13,010 bases of DNA from an uncultured Slackia sp. (GCA_937895975.1 CALBLG010000141.1:1-13010), one strand, 5' to 3'. Positions 6,157 to 13,009 are shown, counted from the first letter of the stretch. Notes: generated by a model not told the origin, from the letters alone. Numbers and translations are program-made.

Positions 6157-7143
6157 ATGGAAGATAAAATATACGCATCGCTTGCCGAGCTCGTAGGCCA
6201 CACGCCGCTCGTCGAGCTGACGAATTACGAACGCAAACTGGGGCTTTCCGCCCGCATTTTAGTGAAGCTGGAATATTTCAACCCGTCGGGCTCGGTGAAA
6301 GATCGCATCGCCCTGGGCATGATCGAAGACGCCGAGGCTCGCGGCGCGATACAACCGGGCGATACCATCGTCGATTTCACCAGCGGCAACACGGGCATCG
6401 CGCTTGCGGCGTACGCCAACGCGAAGGGCTACAAGTTCGCCACCGTCATCCAGCCCGGCGTATCTGCCGAGCGCTCGCAAATCTTGAAGGCGTATGGTGC
6501 CACGCTGCTGCAGTTTTCGGACATTCCCGGCGTGCCCGAGCTTATGGCCACCGAGGGCCTGGTATTCGACAAGTTCTACGCGCTTGTACAAAAATATGCC
6601 GACGACCATGGCTGGTTCTATATAAACCAGGGGCTTTCCGAAGTGAACCCGCTTACGCACTACCGCACCACCGCGCCCGAGATTTGGCGTGCCACCGGCG
6701 GAAACGTCGACTACTTCACCGCGCTGGTGGGCACGGGCGGCACGCTTGTGGGCTGCGGCAAATACCTGCGCGAGCAGAACCCGAATATCAAGATTATCGG
6801 CGCGCAGCCGGCGGTCGAATCGCGCAAAGACCCGGCGCATCCCGAAGTGAACACCATCGATGGCGTGCTTGCGTTCCACGACGTGCCGGCTGGCCGCATT
6901 CCCGAATACTTCACGAAGTTCGACATGCAGACCGACGAAGTGCTCGACCTGAACGCCGACGAGGCATACGAGGTCGGCCACACCGTAGTGAAAACCGACG
7001 GCATTTTCTTGGGCCAAAGCGCCGCTGCGGCAATTCTTTCCGCAACCAAAATCGCGCAGCGGCCCGAAGCCGCAGGCAAAACTATCGTGGCCATCTGCGC
7101 CGACAATGCATTCAAGTACCTGTCGACTAATATTTATCGCTAG
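6157..7143 (+). CDS. Cysteine synthase-family PLP enzyme
   Basis: A 328-residue fold-type II PLP enzyme of the O-acetylserine sulfhydrylase/cystathionine beta-synthase family, typically making cysteine from an activated serine and sulfide through an aminoacrylate intermediate. NPSGSVKDR (42-50) carries the PLP-binding Lys48, TSGNTG (75-80) is the substrate loop, and GTGGT (192-196) binds the cofactor phosphate. The C-terminal AICADNAFKYLST matches the family ending D-x-x-x-(R/K)-YLST. Where cysteine synthases usually read G-x-S-S-G-A, this one has LGQSAAAA (285-292), so the substrate or nucleophile may differ from sulfide. The ATG lies 9 bp after the LanC-like stop, and its ribosome site (TAGGAG, 6145-6150) overlaps that stop, indicating translational coupling. 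Family is firm; acting as the housekeeping CysK is uncertain, so no symbol is given. Confidence 0.85.
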   Translation: MEDKIYASLAELVGHTPLVELTNYERKLGLSARILVKLEYFNPSGSVKDRIALGMIEDAEARGAIQPGDTIVDFTSGNTGIALAAYANAKGYKFATVIQPGVSAERSQILKAYGATLLQFSDIPGVPELMATEGLVFDKFYALVQKYADDHGWFYINQGLSEVNPLTHYRTTAPEIWRATGGNVDYFTALVGTGGTLVGCGKYLREQNPNIKIIGAQPAVESRKDPAHPEVNTIDGVLAFHDVPAGRIPEYFTKFDMQTDEVLDLNADEAYEVGHTVVKTDGIFLGQSAAAAILSATKIAQRPEAAGKTIVAICADNAFKYLSTNIYR

Positions 7144-7155
7144 CCTACACGAAAA

Positions 7156-7178
7156 GCGGCGCACTCCCCCTGCGCCGC
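7156..7178 (+). terminator. First hairpin after the cysteine synthase gene
   Basis: GCGGCGCA and TGCGCCGC pair as an 8-bp stem over a C-rich 7-nt loop, 12 nt past the stop codon. There is no T-tract behind it, so it may stabilise the mRNA end or assist the stronger hairpin that follows. Confidence 0.45.
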
Positions 7179-7188
7179 ATCCCACTTC

Positions 7189-7220
7189 AAGCCCGCCTCG
7201 CATTGGCGGGCTTTTCATTT
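7189..7220 (+). terminator. Rho-independent terminator of the LanC-like operon
   Basis: AAGCCCGCC (7189-7197) and GGCGGGCTT (7205-7213) form a 9-bp stem with a 7-nt loop, followed by TTCATTTTCACTC. It closes the plus-strand operon in front of the convergent helicase gene. Confidence 0.85.
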
Positions 7221-7232
7221 TCACTCACTTGC

Positions 7233-7265
7233 AACGTGTTAAACGCTCTGAACATTCAACACGTT
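7233..7265. repeat. 33-bp imperfect palindrome B, copy 2
   Basis: Arms AACGTGTTAAACGCTC and GAACATTCAACACGTT flank a central T, with 13 of 16 positions complementary. Layout and orientation match copy 1 at 2707-2739. Its last base is also the last base of the helicase stop codon, so it sits exactly at the end of that gene. Confidence 0.65.
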
Positions 7266-9472
7266 CACGCGCTTTCCAATTTCGCGCGGAAGCTGATGGC
7301 GCGCGTGGTATCCAGGCCGTCGAAGCGCACGATGTAAGCGCGCTTTTGCATGTCGATTCCCTCCACCACGCCTTCGCCGAACACCGCATGGCGCACACGG
7401 CTGCCTTCGCGGAATTGCACGTCGCCCATCATGCCCGCAATCCATTGGTCGTTAGCCGCGTAGGCCGCCTTAGCCGCCTCGAGCACCGTTTGGTCGGGCT
7501 TATGCGAAAACAGCAGGCACGACGGATCGATATCCAGCAAAAAACGCGACGGGTAGCGCGGTGTTCCCTTATGCGTGAAGCCCTCGGCCTCGGTGAGGTA
7601 CAGCCCGTCTTCGGCGCGCGTCATGGCCACGAACGCCAGCCGGCGTTCTTCTTCCATCTGCTCGCGCGTGCGCGTTTTCTTCGACGGCAGAATGCCCTCG
7701 GTCATCGAGCACACGAACACATGCTTGAATTCAAGGCCCTTCGCCGCATGGATGGTCATCAGCTTCACCTTATCGGCCCCTGCGTCCATTGCATCGGCAT
7801 TGGTGAGCAGCGCCACATGAGAAAGGTAATGTTCCAGCGTCACCTCTTCGCCGCACGTGGTTTCGAACTCATAGATGCTCTGCTTCAGCTCGGCCACGTT
7901 GTCGAGCCGCTCTTGGCTGCCCTCGGTGCGAAGCATGCGGTCGTAGCCGCTCTCGTTCAACACGGCCGACAGCACGTCGCTCACCGCGCGGCCCTCGAGC
8001 TGCCCGCGGAAACGCTCTGCCAGCCCCAGCAGCTGCTTGGCCTTCGTGCGCTTGAATATCTCGTCGTCGATGGTTTGCTCGAGCGCCTGGTACAGCGTGC
8101 ATTCATGCTCATCGGCCCAGTCGCGCAGAAACGCCATGCGCCGCTGGCCCATATTGCGCTTCGGCAAGTTGGCGATGCGCGCGAACGACAAGTCGTCTTG
8201 ATATGCCACGAACCGCAGGTAGCTCAGCGCGTCTTTCACCTCGCGCCGCGCGAAAAACGGCACACCGGAATACAGCGTGTACGGTACCTTCGCCTTCAGC
8301 AGCGCCTCTTCCACCGCGCGCGACGCGTAATGCGCGCGATACAGCACGGCCATATCGCGATAGGCCACGCCCGCCTCATGCAGCTTGGTCGCGCCTTCGG
8401 CGATCCACACCGCCTCGTCTTCGGGCGATTTCGCGTGGTGCCACACCGTGGGCCCATGCTGCACGCGCCGAGCCTCCAACCGCTTGGGAATGCGCAGTTT
8501 GTTCTTTTCGATAAGCGAATTCACCACGCCCAGCACCTCGGGCACGCTGCGATAATTTTCCGTCATCATGATGGTCTTCGTGCCGGGGTGCGCCTCGGGG
8601 AAATCCAACAGGTATCGCACATCGGCGCCACGCCACGTATAGATGGTTTGATCAGGGTCGCCCACCACGAACAGATTTTTGTGGTGCGCGATAATCGCCT
8701 CGAGCAGCGTAATCTGTTGGCCGTCGATGTCTTGGAACTCGTCCACCATCACATACTCGATGCGCTGCTGCCACTTCGCCGCAATGTCGGGAAACTCGCG
8801 AAAAATATGCAGCGTGATGTTGATGAGGTCGTTGTAGTCGAGCCCGAAGCACTTCTTCTGCTGGTACAAATAGCCGTAGAAGATGATGTCGTCCACTTTG
8901 CGCGCATCCAGGTATTTCTGCTTCAAATCGGCCAAAGGAAGCGAAATGAGGTCGAGGTAATAATCCAGCTGCGTGGCGGTTTTACGCATCTCTATCATGT
9001 CGCGCGCTTTACCGAACGTCTTCTCGCGCAGCGTGATCTTCCGCTCGTCGTAAACAATCTGCAGCATGGCATCGATGTCGGAATTATCAAGCACCAAAAA
9101 GCTTCGCGGATAGCCGACGGCATGCGAATCTTCCTGCAGCACCGTGACGCAAAAGCTGTGGAACGTGCAAATGTAGCCCGTGTCGTTGTCGCCCGTCACG
9201 CGGCGAATGCGCTCGCGCATCTCGTTCGCGGCTTTGTTGCTGAACGTGACGCACAAAATATTGCCCGGCAGAATGCCCAGGTCGTTTACCAAATACGCGA
9301 ACCGATGCGTGAGCGCGCGCGTCTTGCCCGTGCCTGCGCCCGCGATAACGCGCACAAAGCCTTCGGTGGTGGTAACCGCTTCAAGCTGCGCGGCATTGAG
9401 CTGCGGTTCCTCGGGCGCCGCAAGCCCCGTGGTTTTTTGGATGGCGTTGAAGTATGTCTGTTCGTTATCCAT
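7265..9472 (-). CDS. SF1A DNA helicase, PcrA/UvrD type
   Basis: An ATP-driven 3'-to-5' DNA helicase/translocase for repair and for removing proteins or RNA polymerase from DNA. Residue numbers are from the GTG at 9478, which adds MR; the ATG at 9472 gives 735 residues. Visible are a Q-motif region (LNAAQLEAV), Walker A GAGTGKT (47-53), TFSNKAANEM (motif Ia), Walker B VDEFQD (245-250) and GDPDQTIYTWRGA (motif III). Also present are TENYRS (motif IV), LMTIHAAKGLEF (motif V) and FVAMTRA (motif VI). The last 50 residues (REGSRVRHAVFGEGVV onward) match the Tudor-like tail of PcrA/UvrD that contacts RNA polymerase. The ATG is preferred because the promoter starts transcription right at it. Length and motif order are normal for PcrA/UvrD; whether it is the sole housekeeping copy cannot be told, so a specific symbol is withheld. 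Confidence 0.93.
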   Translation of the reverse strand: MDNEQTYFNAIQKTTGLAAPEEPQLNAAQLEAVTTTEGFVRVIAGAGTGKTRALTHRFAYLVNDLGILPGNILCVTFSNKAANEMRERIRRVTGDNDTGYICTFHSFCVTVLQEDSHAVGYPRSFLVLDNSDIDAMLQIVYDERKITLREKTFGKARDMIEMRKTATQLDYYLDLISLPLADLKQKYLDARKVDDIIFYGYLYQQKKCFGLDYNDLINITLHIFREFPDIAAKWQQRIEYVMVDEFQDIDGQQITLLEAIIAHHKNLFVVGDPDQTIYTWRGADVRYLLDFPEAHPGTKTIMMTENYRSVPEVLGVVNSLIEKNKLRIPKRLEARRVQHGPTVWHHAKSPEDEAVWIAEGATKLHEAGVAYRDMAVLYRAHYASRAVEEALLKAKVPYTLYSGVPFFARREVKDALSYLRFVAYQDDLSFARIANLPKRNMGQRRMAFLRDWADEHECTLYQALEQTIDDEIFKRTKAKQLLGLAERFRGQLEGRAVSDVLSAVLNESGYDRMLRTEGSQERLDNVAELKQSIYEFETTCGEEVTLEHYLSHVALLTNADAMDAGADKVKLMTIHAAKGLEFKHVFVCSMTEGILPSKKTRTREQMEEERRLAFVAMTRAEDGLYLTEAEGFTHKGTPRYPSRFLLDIDPSCLLFSHKPDQTVLEAAKAAYAANDQWIAGMMGDVQFREGSRVRHAVFGEGVVEGIDMQKRAYIVRFDGLDTTRAISFRAKLESA

Positions 9473-9479
9473 GCGCACC

Positions 9480-9509
9480 AGTATAGCAAAATCGAACAGG
9501 TGTTCTCAA
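9480..9509 (-). promoter_or_regulatory. Helicase promoter, apparently leaderless
   Basis: On the minus strand TTGAGA (9504-9509), an 18-bp spacer and TATACT (9480-9485) form a near-consensus sigma-70-type promoter. The expected start, about 7 nt downstream, is at 9473-9472, the A of the ATG. No ribosome binding site precedes the ATG, in agreement with a leaderless mRNA. Confidence 0.6.
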
Positions 9510-9575
9510 TAACTGCCAAAATCTCGAACGAGGTCCATGATTTAATCTCGACCATAATCGTTACATGGAAGAGCA

Positions 9576-9694
9576 GTTCGCCGCACGGGACGTGCGAATA
9601 CGCAAGATTCCGCACGAGCCGAACAGCACTTAATGTGCTGTTCGTGCGAGCCAGGACCTGCCCGAAGCGGATTTGCATGTCCCGTGCGGCGAAC
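9576..9694. repeat. 119-bp nested palindrome between helicase and nucleoid-protein genes
   Basis: Outer arms GTTCGCCGCACGGGAC (9576-9591) and its exact complement (9679-9694) continue inward to 9603/9667, giving 28 positions with two G-U pairs and one mismatch in plus-strand RNA. Inside is a second hairpin, GAACAGCAC (9621-9629) with GTGCTGTTC (9635-9643), loop TTAAT. The G-U pairs become A-C on the other strand, so if it works as RNA, the plus strand fits better, although both neighbours are minus-strand genes. A termination structure for the upstream gene or a mobile palindrome are alternatives. Confidence 0.7.
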
Positions 9695-9702
9695 GGACGG
9701 CC

Positions 9703-10761
9703 CTACCTATTCTCGATGTTGCCGATGTTCTTCAACTCGATGGAAATCATGCCATTGGGCATGCTGACGAACTCGATGAAATCGGGGTTGTGCGAGTATT
9801 CCGTCGGGAACGTAATTTCGATGCCCGTGTCGGTGCGAATCTTGTGGTTGCGCGCCAAACGCTGCGCGGCCTTCTTCTCCATGGGCACCTTGTCGGGCAG
9901 GTTTTCGGCGGCAACGGCTTCCTCGAAGCGCTTCTGCATGGGTTCGTCGTCAAACACTTCCTCGGCCATGTCCCACGGCGCGAGATATTCCGAATCATCG
10001 GCGTTCTCGTTCACGTACGCCTTCGCCTTCGACGCGGCCACAGCGGTGTTCGCGCCGAATTCCTGCGCCACTTCTTCCACGATGCGCGTCACCGTGTCCA
10101 CGACTTCCTTGCTGGATACGACGCTCGTGCACTGCAACAAGCACTCGGGCAGAAGCAGGCGCGTTTCACCGGAAATCTCGCGCTCTTTGTCGCAGAACAG
10201 AATTTCGAGCGTCTTGCTTTCAATGAGCGCATAGCTTGCCACCTTCTGCGAAGGGTTCGGCAGAATGGCGTGGTGGCGCGCGATGTCGACGCGCGTACCG
10301 GCCTCGCCGTTGCCTACTTCGTGCATAAACGCCGGGCGGCTGTTCAGCATCACGATGGCGAAGTAGCGCTTGCCCTGCGCTTCGTACGCCGCCTCCTGGT
10401 CTTCCTTGGCCGTATCGGCAGACACCTTCGGCGCGTCGTCTTCGAAATCGGCCACCAGCACGTCGCAGCTCTCGGGCGATTCCATATGGCCCAGCTCTTC
10501 GGCGATGAACTGGGCGCACTGGCGCGACAGGCTTACGAAGTCGACTTGGTTGGCGAAATAATCTTTGATCTCGTTTTTGAACGCCGAATCCACCTCGAAT
10601 TCGCCGCGGCGGTTCTCCACGCTCGACAGCGCTTTGCGGCACGTCTTGCCCACGTACGATTTCGCCTTGCGGTCGGCCAGATCAATCTCTTCGTCCGAGA
10701 ACACGTTCACGCACGACTCGAAATCGCACACATGCAGAATCGCATGGTTCACTCGCAGCAT
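9703..10761 (-). CDS. 37-kDa nucleoid-associated protein (NdpA/YejK family)
   Basis: A 352-residue cytoplasmic protein of the NA37/NdpA family, whose E. coli member YejK associates with the nucleoid; biochemical role is poorly known. Length is typical. The most telling segment is the C-terminus: HKIRTDTGIEITFPTEYSHN, then DFIEFVSMPNGMISIELKNIGNI, matching the family's conserved end with its NG/DG turn and KNIG. The N-terminus (VNHAILHVCDFE) and RYFAIVMLNSRPAFMHEV in the middle also fit. The ATG at 10761 is the start of the long frame, with GAAAGTGAG about 7 nt upstream as a modest ribosome site. It is the next gene upstream of the helicase on the same strand, 230 bp away and separated by the nested palindrome, and the helicase has its own promoter, so they are probably not an operon. 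Confidence 0.82.
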   Translation of the reverse strand: MLRVNHAILHVCDFESCVNVFSDEEIDLADRKAKSYVGKTCRKALSSVENRRGEFEVDSAFKNEIKDYFANQVDFVSLSRQCAQFIAEELGHMESPESCDVLVADFEDDAPKVSADTAKEDQEAAYEAQGKRYFAIVMLNSRPAFMHEVGNGEAGTRVDIARHHAILPNPSQKVASYALIESKTLEILFCDKEREISGETRLLLPECLLQCTSVVSSKEVVDTVTRIVEEVAQEFGANTAVAASKAKAYVNENADDSEYLAPWDMAEEVFDDEPMQKRFEEAVAAENLPDKVPMEKKAAQRLARNHKIRTDTGIEITFPTEYSHNPDFIEFVSMPNGMISIELKNIGNIENR

Positions 10762-10963
10762 ACACGCTCACTTTCACGCACCAACAAACACGGTTTCCAT
10801 GGTATCGAACTTTGCCAAACCCGCGGCGCCTTCCCCAAGAAAACCCGAGTCGGCCCGATAGGAGCCCGGCAATTGCTGCCACGCAGGTCGAGCCGATGAA
10901 TGCGACCGCCCTGCGCATGTCTCCGCCCCAACCATCATGCAATTATCATCCTCCAACATTTTC
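10762..10963. other. Leader region of the nucleoid-protein gene, no gene recognised
   Basis: The 202 bp between this start codon and the 152-bp element hold no convincing gene and no promoter close to consensus. Short minus-strand frames run through it, one with a signal-peptide-like start (MRRAVAFIGSTCVAAIAG), but they overlap the downstream gene or the repeat and lack family resemblance. Together with the element this makes a 426-bp gene-free stretch. Confidence 0.4.
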
Positions 10964-11115
10964 TGTCCCAAATTCGGATTTGTGACTGTGCAAAATGCCG
11001 CATTTCCAGGGAAGCTTGCGTTTCCTTCAGCATAACCCCAGGTCAAATTTCGGTGACACGGAAGACGCACGCTTCCCAAGCCAAAATCTACAGTCACAAA
11101 TCGCGATTTGGGACA
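10964..11115 (+). mobile_element. 152-bp MITE-like element C, copy 1
   Basis: Ends are 25-bp terminal inverted repeats: TGTCCCAAAT...ATTTGTGACTG at 10964-10988 and the inverted form at 11091-11115, differing only at three central positions. A subterminal inverted pair (GGGAAGCTTGCGTTTCC at 11009-11025 with 11060-11077) lets nearly the whole element fold on itself. No coding capacity. Copy 2 at 12325-12476 has the same length and lies in opposite orientation. No target-site duplication is obvious. A non-autonomous transposable element or a large extragenic palindrome both fit. Confidence 0.7.
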
Positions 11116-11187
11116 AAATCAGCTAATCACCAGTATCGAATCCAGAATTCGAGCCTTGCGCCCTCGATGCCTCTCAAAACCCCGAGC

Positions 11188-12258
11188 TCAGCACATCGCA
11201 GTGTCGCTCGAACGTTCTCGCGCTCTTTCCGCCGCCCGCATGACGCCGCCGCTTTTCGCACGAGAAGCGCCGCGGCATTCACGCGCGGTTGCCGCGGCGA
11301 GACCGACCTCCGCCCAAAGACGGTCCTGCTTCCGTGCGAAATCGCCGGGCGCCTTTATGCGTTTGCAAAGAATGCGGGCGATTCCACGCGCAGCCTCATC
11401 GAAAAGCGATGCCCGGCGCATATGCTCGGCCGTAATGTTGATGCTCGTGATCCCCATCGACTCGAGCGCGATTCGCCTTATGGAATCGGTCGAGAGCGAC
11501 TCTTCTAGCGCATGATACTTTGAGCTGTCGTATTCAACGTCGAGCTTCGCGTCGGGCCAGAACAAATCGCAGCGCAGCGACGCGCGTCCCGTCGCCTTCG
11601 TGGAGCGAGGCAACCTCACCTCGAAGTTCATCAAAGGGCGCGGGATGCCGTAGCCTCCGAGCGAATAAGGAAGGCATAGCAGCATCGCAAGTATGCTCTC
11701 GCGCGGCGACGCGGAATTAGCAACAATGTAGCTGGCGGCCCTCGCGGCCTTTTGGGATCCCTTGAACCGAGGCGAGCGCTCCACGAATTCCTTTATGCGT
11801 TCTGGACTGCTCAAGGGTCTCGTGCCGTAAGCGATTTCACCGTCAAGAACGAAGTAGGTACCACAGAGCTGGAAACCGAAAAGGATGAGCTTTTCAAGCG
11901 AAAGCCCGTTCGCCATTTCACAGAAGACCATTTCCGGCGTGCTCGCATAGACGCCGTCGCATACCTCATAAAAGGAATGGGGATGGAAGGGGCCTTTGCG
12001 AACATAGGCGTGAATTTCCTTTGCTGCGTTTCGAGCAGAAGGGACCGAAACCAACGCCTCGATTTCCTGCCCGGCCCCGAAGAGCTCTCGCGCGACTTCG
12101 GAAGGCATGGCGGGCGTCTTTCCGGAAGCAAGAAACGCAACAGCCTTTTTCGTCGCGCGCCGGCGCTCGCTCGCATTCGGCACAGAACCGCCATCGCCCG
12201 ACAGGACGAATGCGCGCCATGTGCGCAAAGCGCTGATTTTGCCAACCACGATAGCCAT
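11188..12258 (-). CDS. Putative Vsr/DUF559-fold nuclease-like protein
   Basis: A 356-residue protein from the ATG at 12258, chosen because GAGAGG lies 7 nt upstream; an in-frame ATG at 12300 has no ribosome site. The segment around residues 213-279 resembles the very-short-patch-repair/DUF559 nuclease fold: NFEVRLP, then RCDLFWPDAKLDVEYDSSKYH, then a D-x-x-R-x-x-x-LE helix and GITSINIT. The Asp and Glu-x-Asp residues could be metal ligands. The preceding ASPRESILAMLLCLPYSLGGYG and the N-terminal GKISALRTWRA suggest the two-part actinobacterial proteins that combine an AbiEi-like N-terminal region with such a domain. The extreme C-terminus is basic and low in complexity. Function is unknown; a defence or repair role is inference. 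The gene stands alone, with 66-72 bp on each side separating it from inverted copies of element C. Catalytic activity is unproven. Confidence 0.6.
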   Translation of the reverse strand: MAIVVGKISALRTWRAFVLSGDGGSVPNASERRRATKKAVAFLASGKTPAMPSEVARELFGAGQEIEALVSVPSARNAAKEIHAYVRKGPFHPHSFYEVCDGVYASTPEMVFCEMANGLSLEKLILFGFQLCGTYFVLDGEIAYGTRPLSSPERIKEFVERSPRFKGSQKAARAASYIVANSASPRESILAMLLCLPYSLGGYGIPRPLMNFEVRLPRSTKATGRASLRCDLFWPDAKLDVEYDSSKYHALEESLSTDSIRRIALESMGITSINITAEHMRRASLFDEAARGIARILCKRIKAPGDFARKQDRLWAEVGLAAATARECRGASRAKSGGVMRAAERARERSSDTAMC

Positions 12259-12324
12259 GGGGACGCCTCTCGACGGTCTGTTTGACGCACACTCTATCAT
12301 GGCGAACGACGTTTTGCTCGCTTC

Positions 12325-12476
12325 TGTCCCAAATTCGGATTTGTGACTGCCGTTTTCGGCTCAGGAGGCACGCATCTTTCACATCCCCGAAATTTGACCT
12401 GGGGTTATGTTGCGAGAAACGCAGGTTTCCCTGAAAATGCGGCATTTCGTACAGTCACAAATCAGGATTTGGGACA
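12325..12476 (-). mobile_element. 152-bp MITE-like element C, copy 2
   Basis: Terminal inverted repeats at 12325-12349 and 12452-12476 are near-identical to those of copy 1, starting TGTCCCAAAT and ending ATTTGGGACA. The interior is the reverse complement of copy 1, without net length change; the best conserved block runs CGAAATTTGACCTGGGGTTA (within 12388-12411), and the flanks have drifted to perhaps three quarters identity by eye. It lies 66 bp upstream of the nuclease-like gene's start, so that gene's promoter may be in or next to it. Confidence 0.7.
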
Positions 12477-12663
12477 TATCGCGCACGACGATGCGCGACA
12501 GACGTTCTCGCCTCAACCGCATTACGGCGCCCGCCTGAACCACCGCACTCGCATGGGGTCCAACACACGCGCATGCGATTTCCGCGCGCGAGGCGTTTCG
12601 CACGCAAGGCGAAGCGCCGCTGAAGCGCTGCAAGTCAAATACCTCGGCGGAAAGGCCCGCGAT
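12477..12663. other. Gene-free stretch, nothing recognised
   Basis: These 187 bp between element C copy 2 and the hydrogenase terminator show no gene, clear promoter or long repeat. With the element and the terminator they form a gap of more than 400 bp without a coding region. Confidence 0.4.
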
Positions 12664-12701
12664 ACAAAAAGAAGAGCCCGCGATTGCTCGCGAGCTCTTC
12701 T
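12664..12701 (-). terminator. Rho-independent terminator of the hydrogenase operon
   Basis: On the minus strand AGAAGAGCTCGCGA pairs with its near-complement (13 of 14 positions; 12688-12701 with 12670-12683) around a 4-nt loop and runs into TTTTTGTATC. It lies 29 nt beyond the stop of the cytochrome gene, the standard place for an operon terminator. Confidence 0.85.
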
Positions 12702-12730
12702 GGTAAGCGAATCTTCCGTTCGTTGCGGAA

Positions 12731-13009
12731 TTAGTGCTCGTCGTGGCCCAGGTTGTCGACACCAGAGATGTTGTGCTTCTCGATGTCGTAGGTCAGGCCG
12801 CCGTGCTCTTTGCCGAAGAACATGAGCTTCGACGGAGCAAGACCCTCGATATTAGCCAGATAGGCGTGCAGCAGCGTGAACGCAATGAACACGAACATCA
12901 TGAAGTAGTGGATGATGCGCACGCTCATCGCGCCGCCGAGACCATTGATGGCGGCCTCGAACAGCGGCATGTTCGCGCAAGGCGGCCACAGGCACAGGCC
13001 GGTGAAGAA
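12731..13009 (-). CDS. hyaC: Ni/Fe-hydrogenase cytochrome b subunit (HyaC-type), 5'-truncated
   Basis: C-terminal 92 residues of a membrane diheme cytochrome b that anchors an uptake Ni/Fe hydrogenase and passes electrons from H2 to the quinone pool. The frame is open through the right window edge (FFTGLCLWPPCAN precedes the first internal Met), so the start lies outside. RIIHYFMMFVFIAFTLLHAYLA is the last transmembrane helix; its two histidines correspond to the heme-ligand positions of HyaC/cytochrome b561-type subunits. The tail LAPSKLMFFGKEHGG is cytoplasmic and matches the family's usual ending, followed by a 27-residue acidic/His-rich extension ending LGHDEH. Being last before a strong terminator, it ends the operon; hydrogenase subunits and maturation genes are expected to the right. 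Confidence 0.85.
   Translation of the reverse strand, partial: FFTGLCLWPPCANMPLFEAAINGLGGAMSVRIIHYFMMFVFIAFTLLHAYLANIEGLAPSKLMFFGKEHGGLTYDIEKHNISGVDNLGHDEH

Noticed and set aside
9464..9474. A TTATCCA string that might be a DnaA box
   Set aside because: It is a single imperfect copy inside the helicase coding start, with no cluster or AT-rich unwinding region.
7106..10234. A 1042-codon plus-strand open frame antisense to the helicase and part of the nucleoid-protein gene
   Set aside because: The translation is rich in His, Arg, Leu and Val without domain features, and it mirrors two clearly recognisable minus-strand genes. Long antisense frames are expected with high-G+C codon bias.
9673..10899. 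A 408-codon plus-strand open frame opposite the nucleoid-associated protein gene
   Set aside because: It is Arg/His/Val-rich, has no family resemblance, and is explained as antisense to a well-supported gene.
10682..10942. A small minus-strand frame containing a signal-peptide-like stretch (MRRAVAFIGSTCVAAIAG)
   Set aside because: It overlaps the start of the nucleoid-protein gene by 80 bp in another frame and becomes low-complexity. The ribosome site sits too close to the internal Met.
10955..12485. Target-site duplications flanking element C, singly or as a composite
   Set aside because: Flanks compared by eye (CATTTTC/AAATCAG and GCGCTTC-like/TATCGCG) show no convincing direct repeat, so a recent transposition cannot be claimed.
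12379..12762. A 127-codon minus-strand frame through element C copy 2 and the hydrogenase terminator
   Set aside because: Similar peptide fragments appear in a plus-strand frame across copy 1, as expected for translated repeats, and the frame runs into a clear terminator and the hyaC end.
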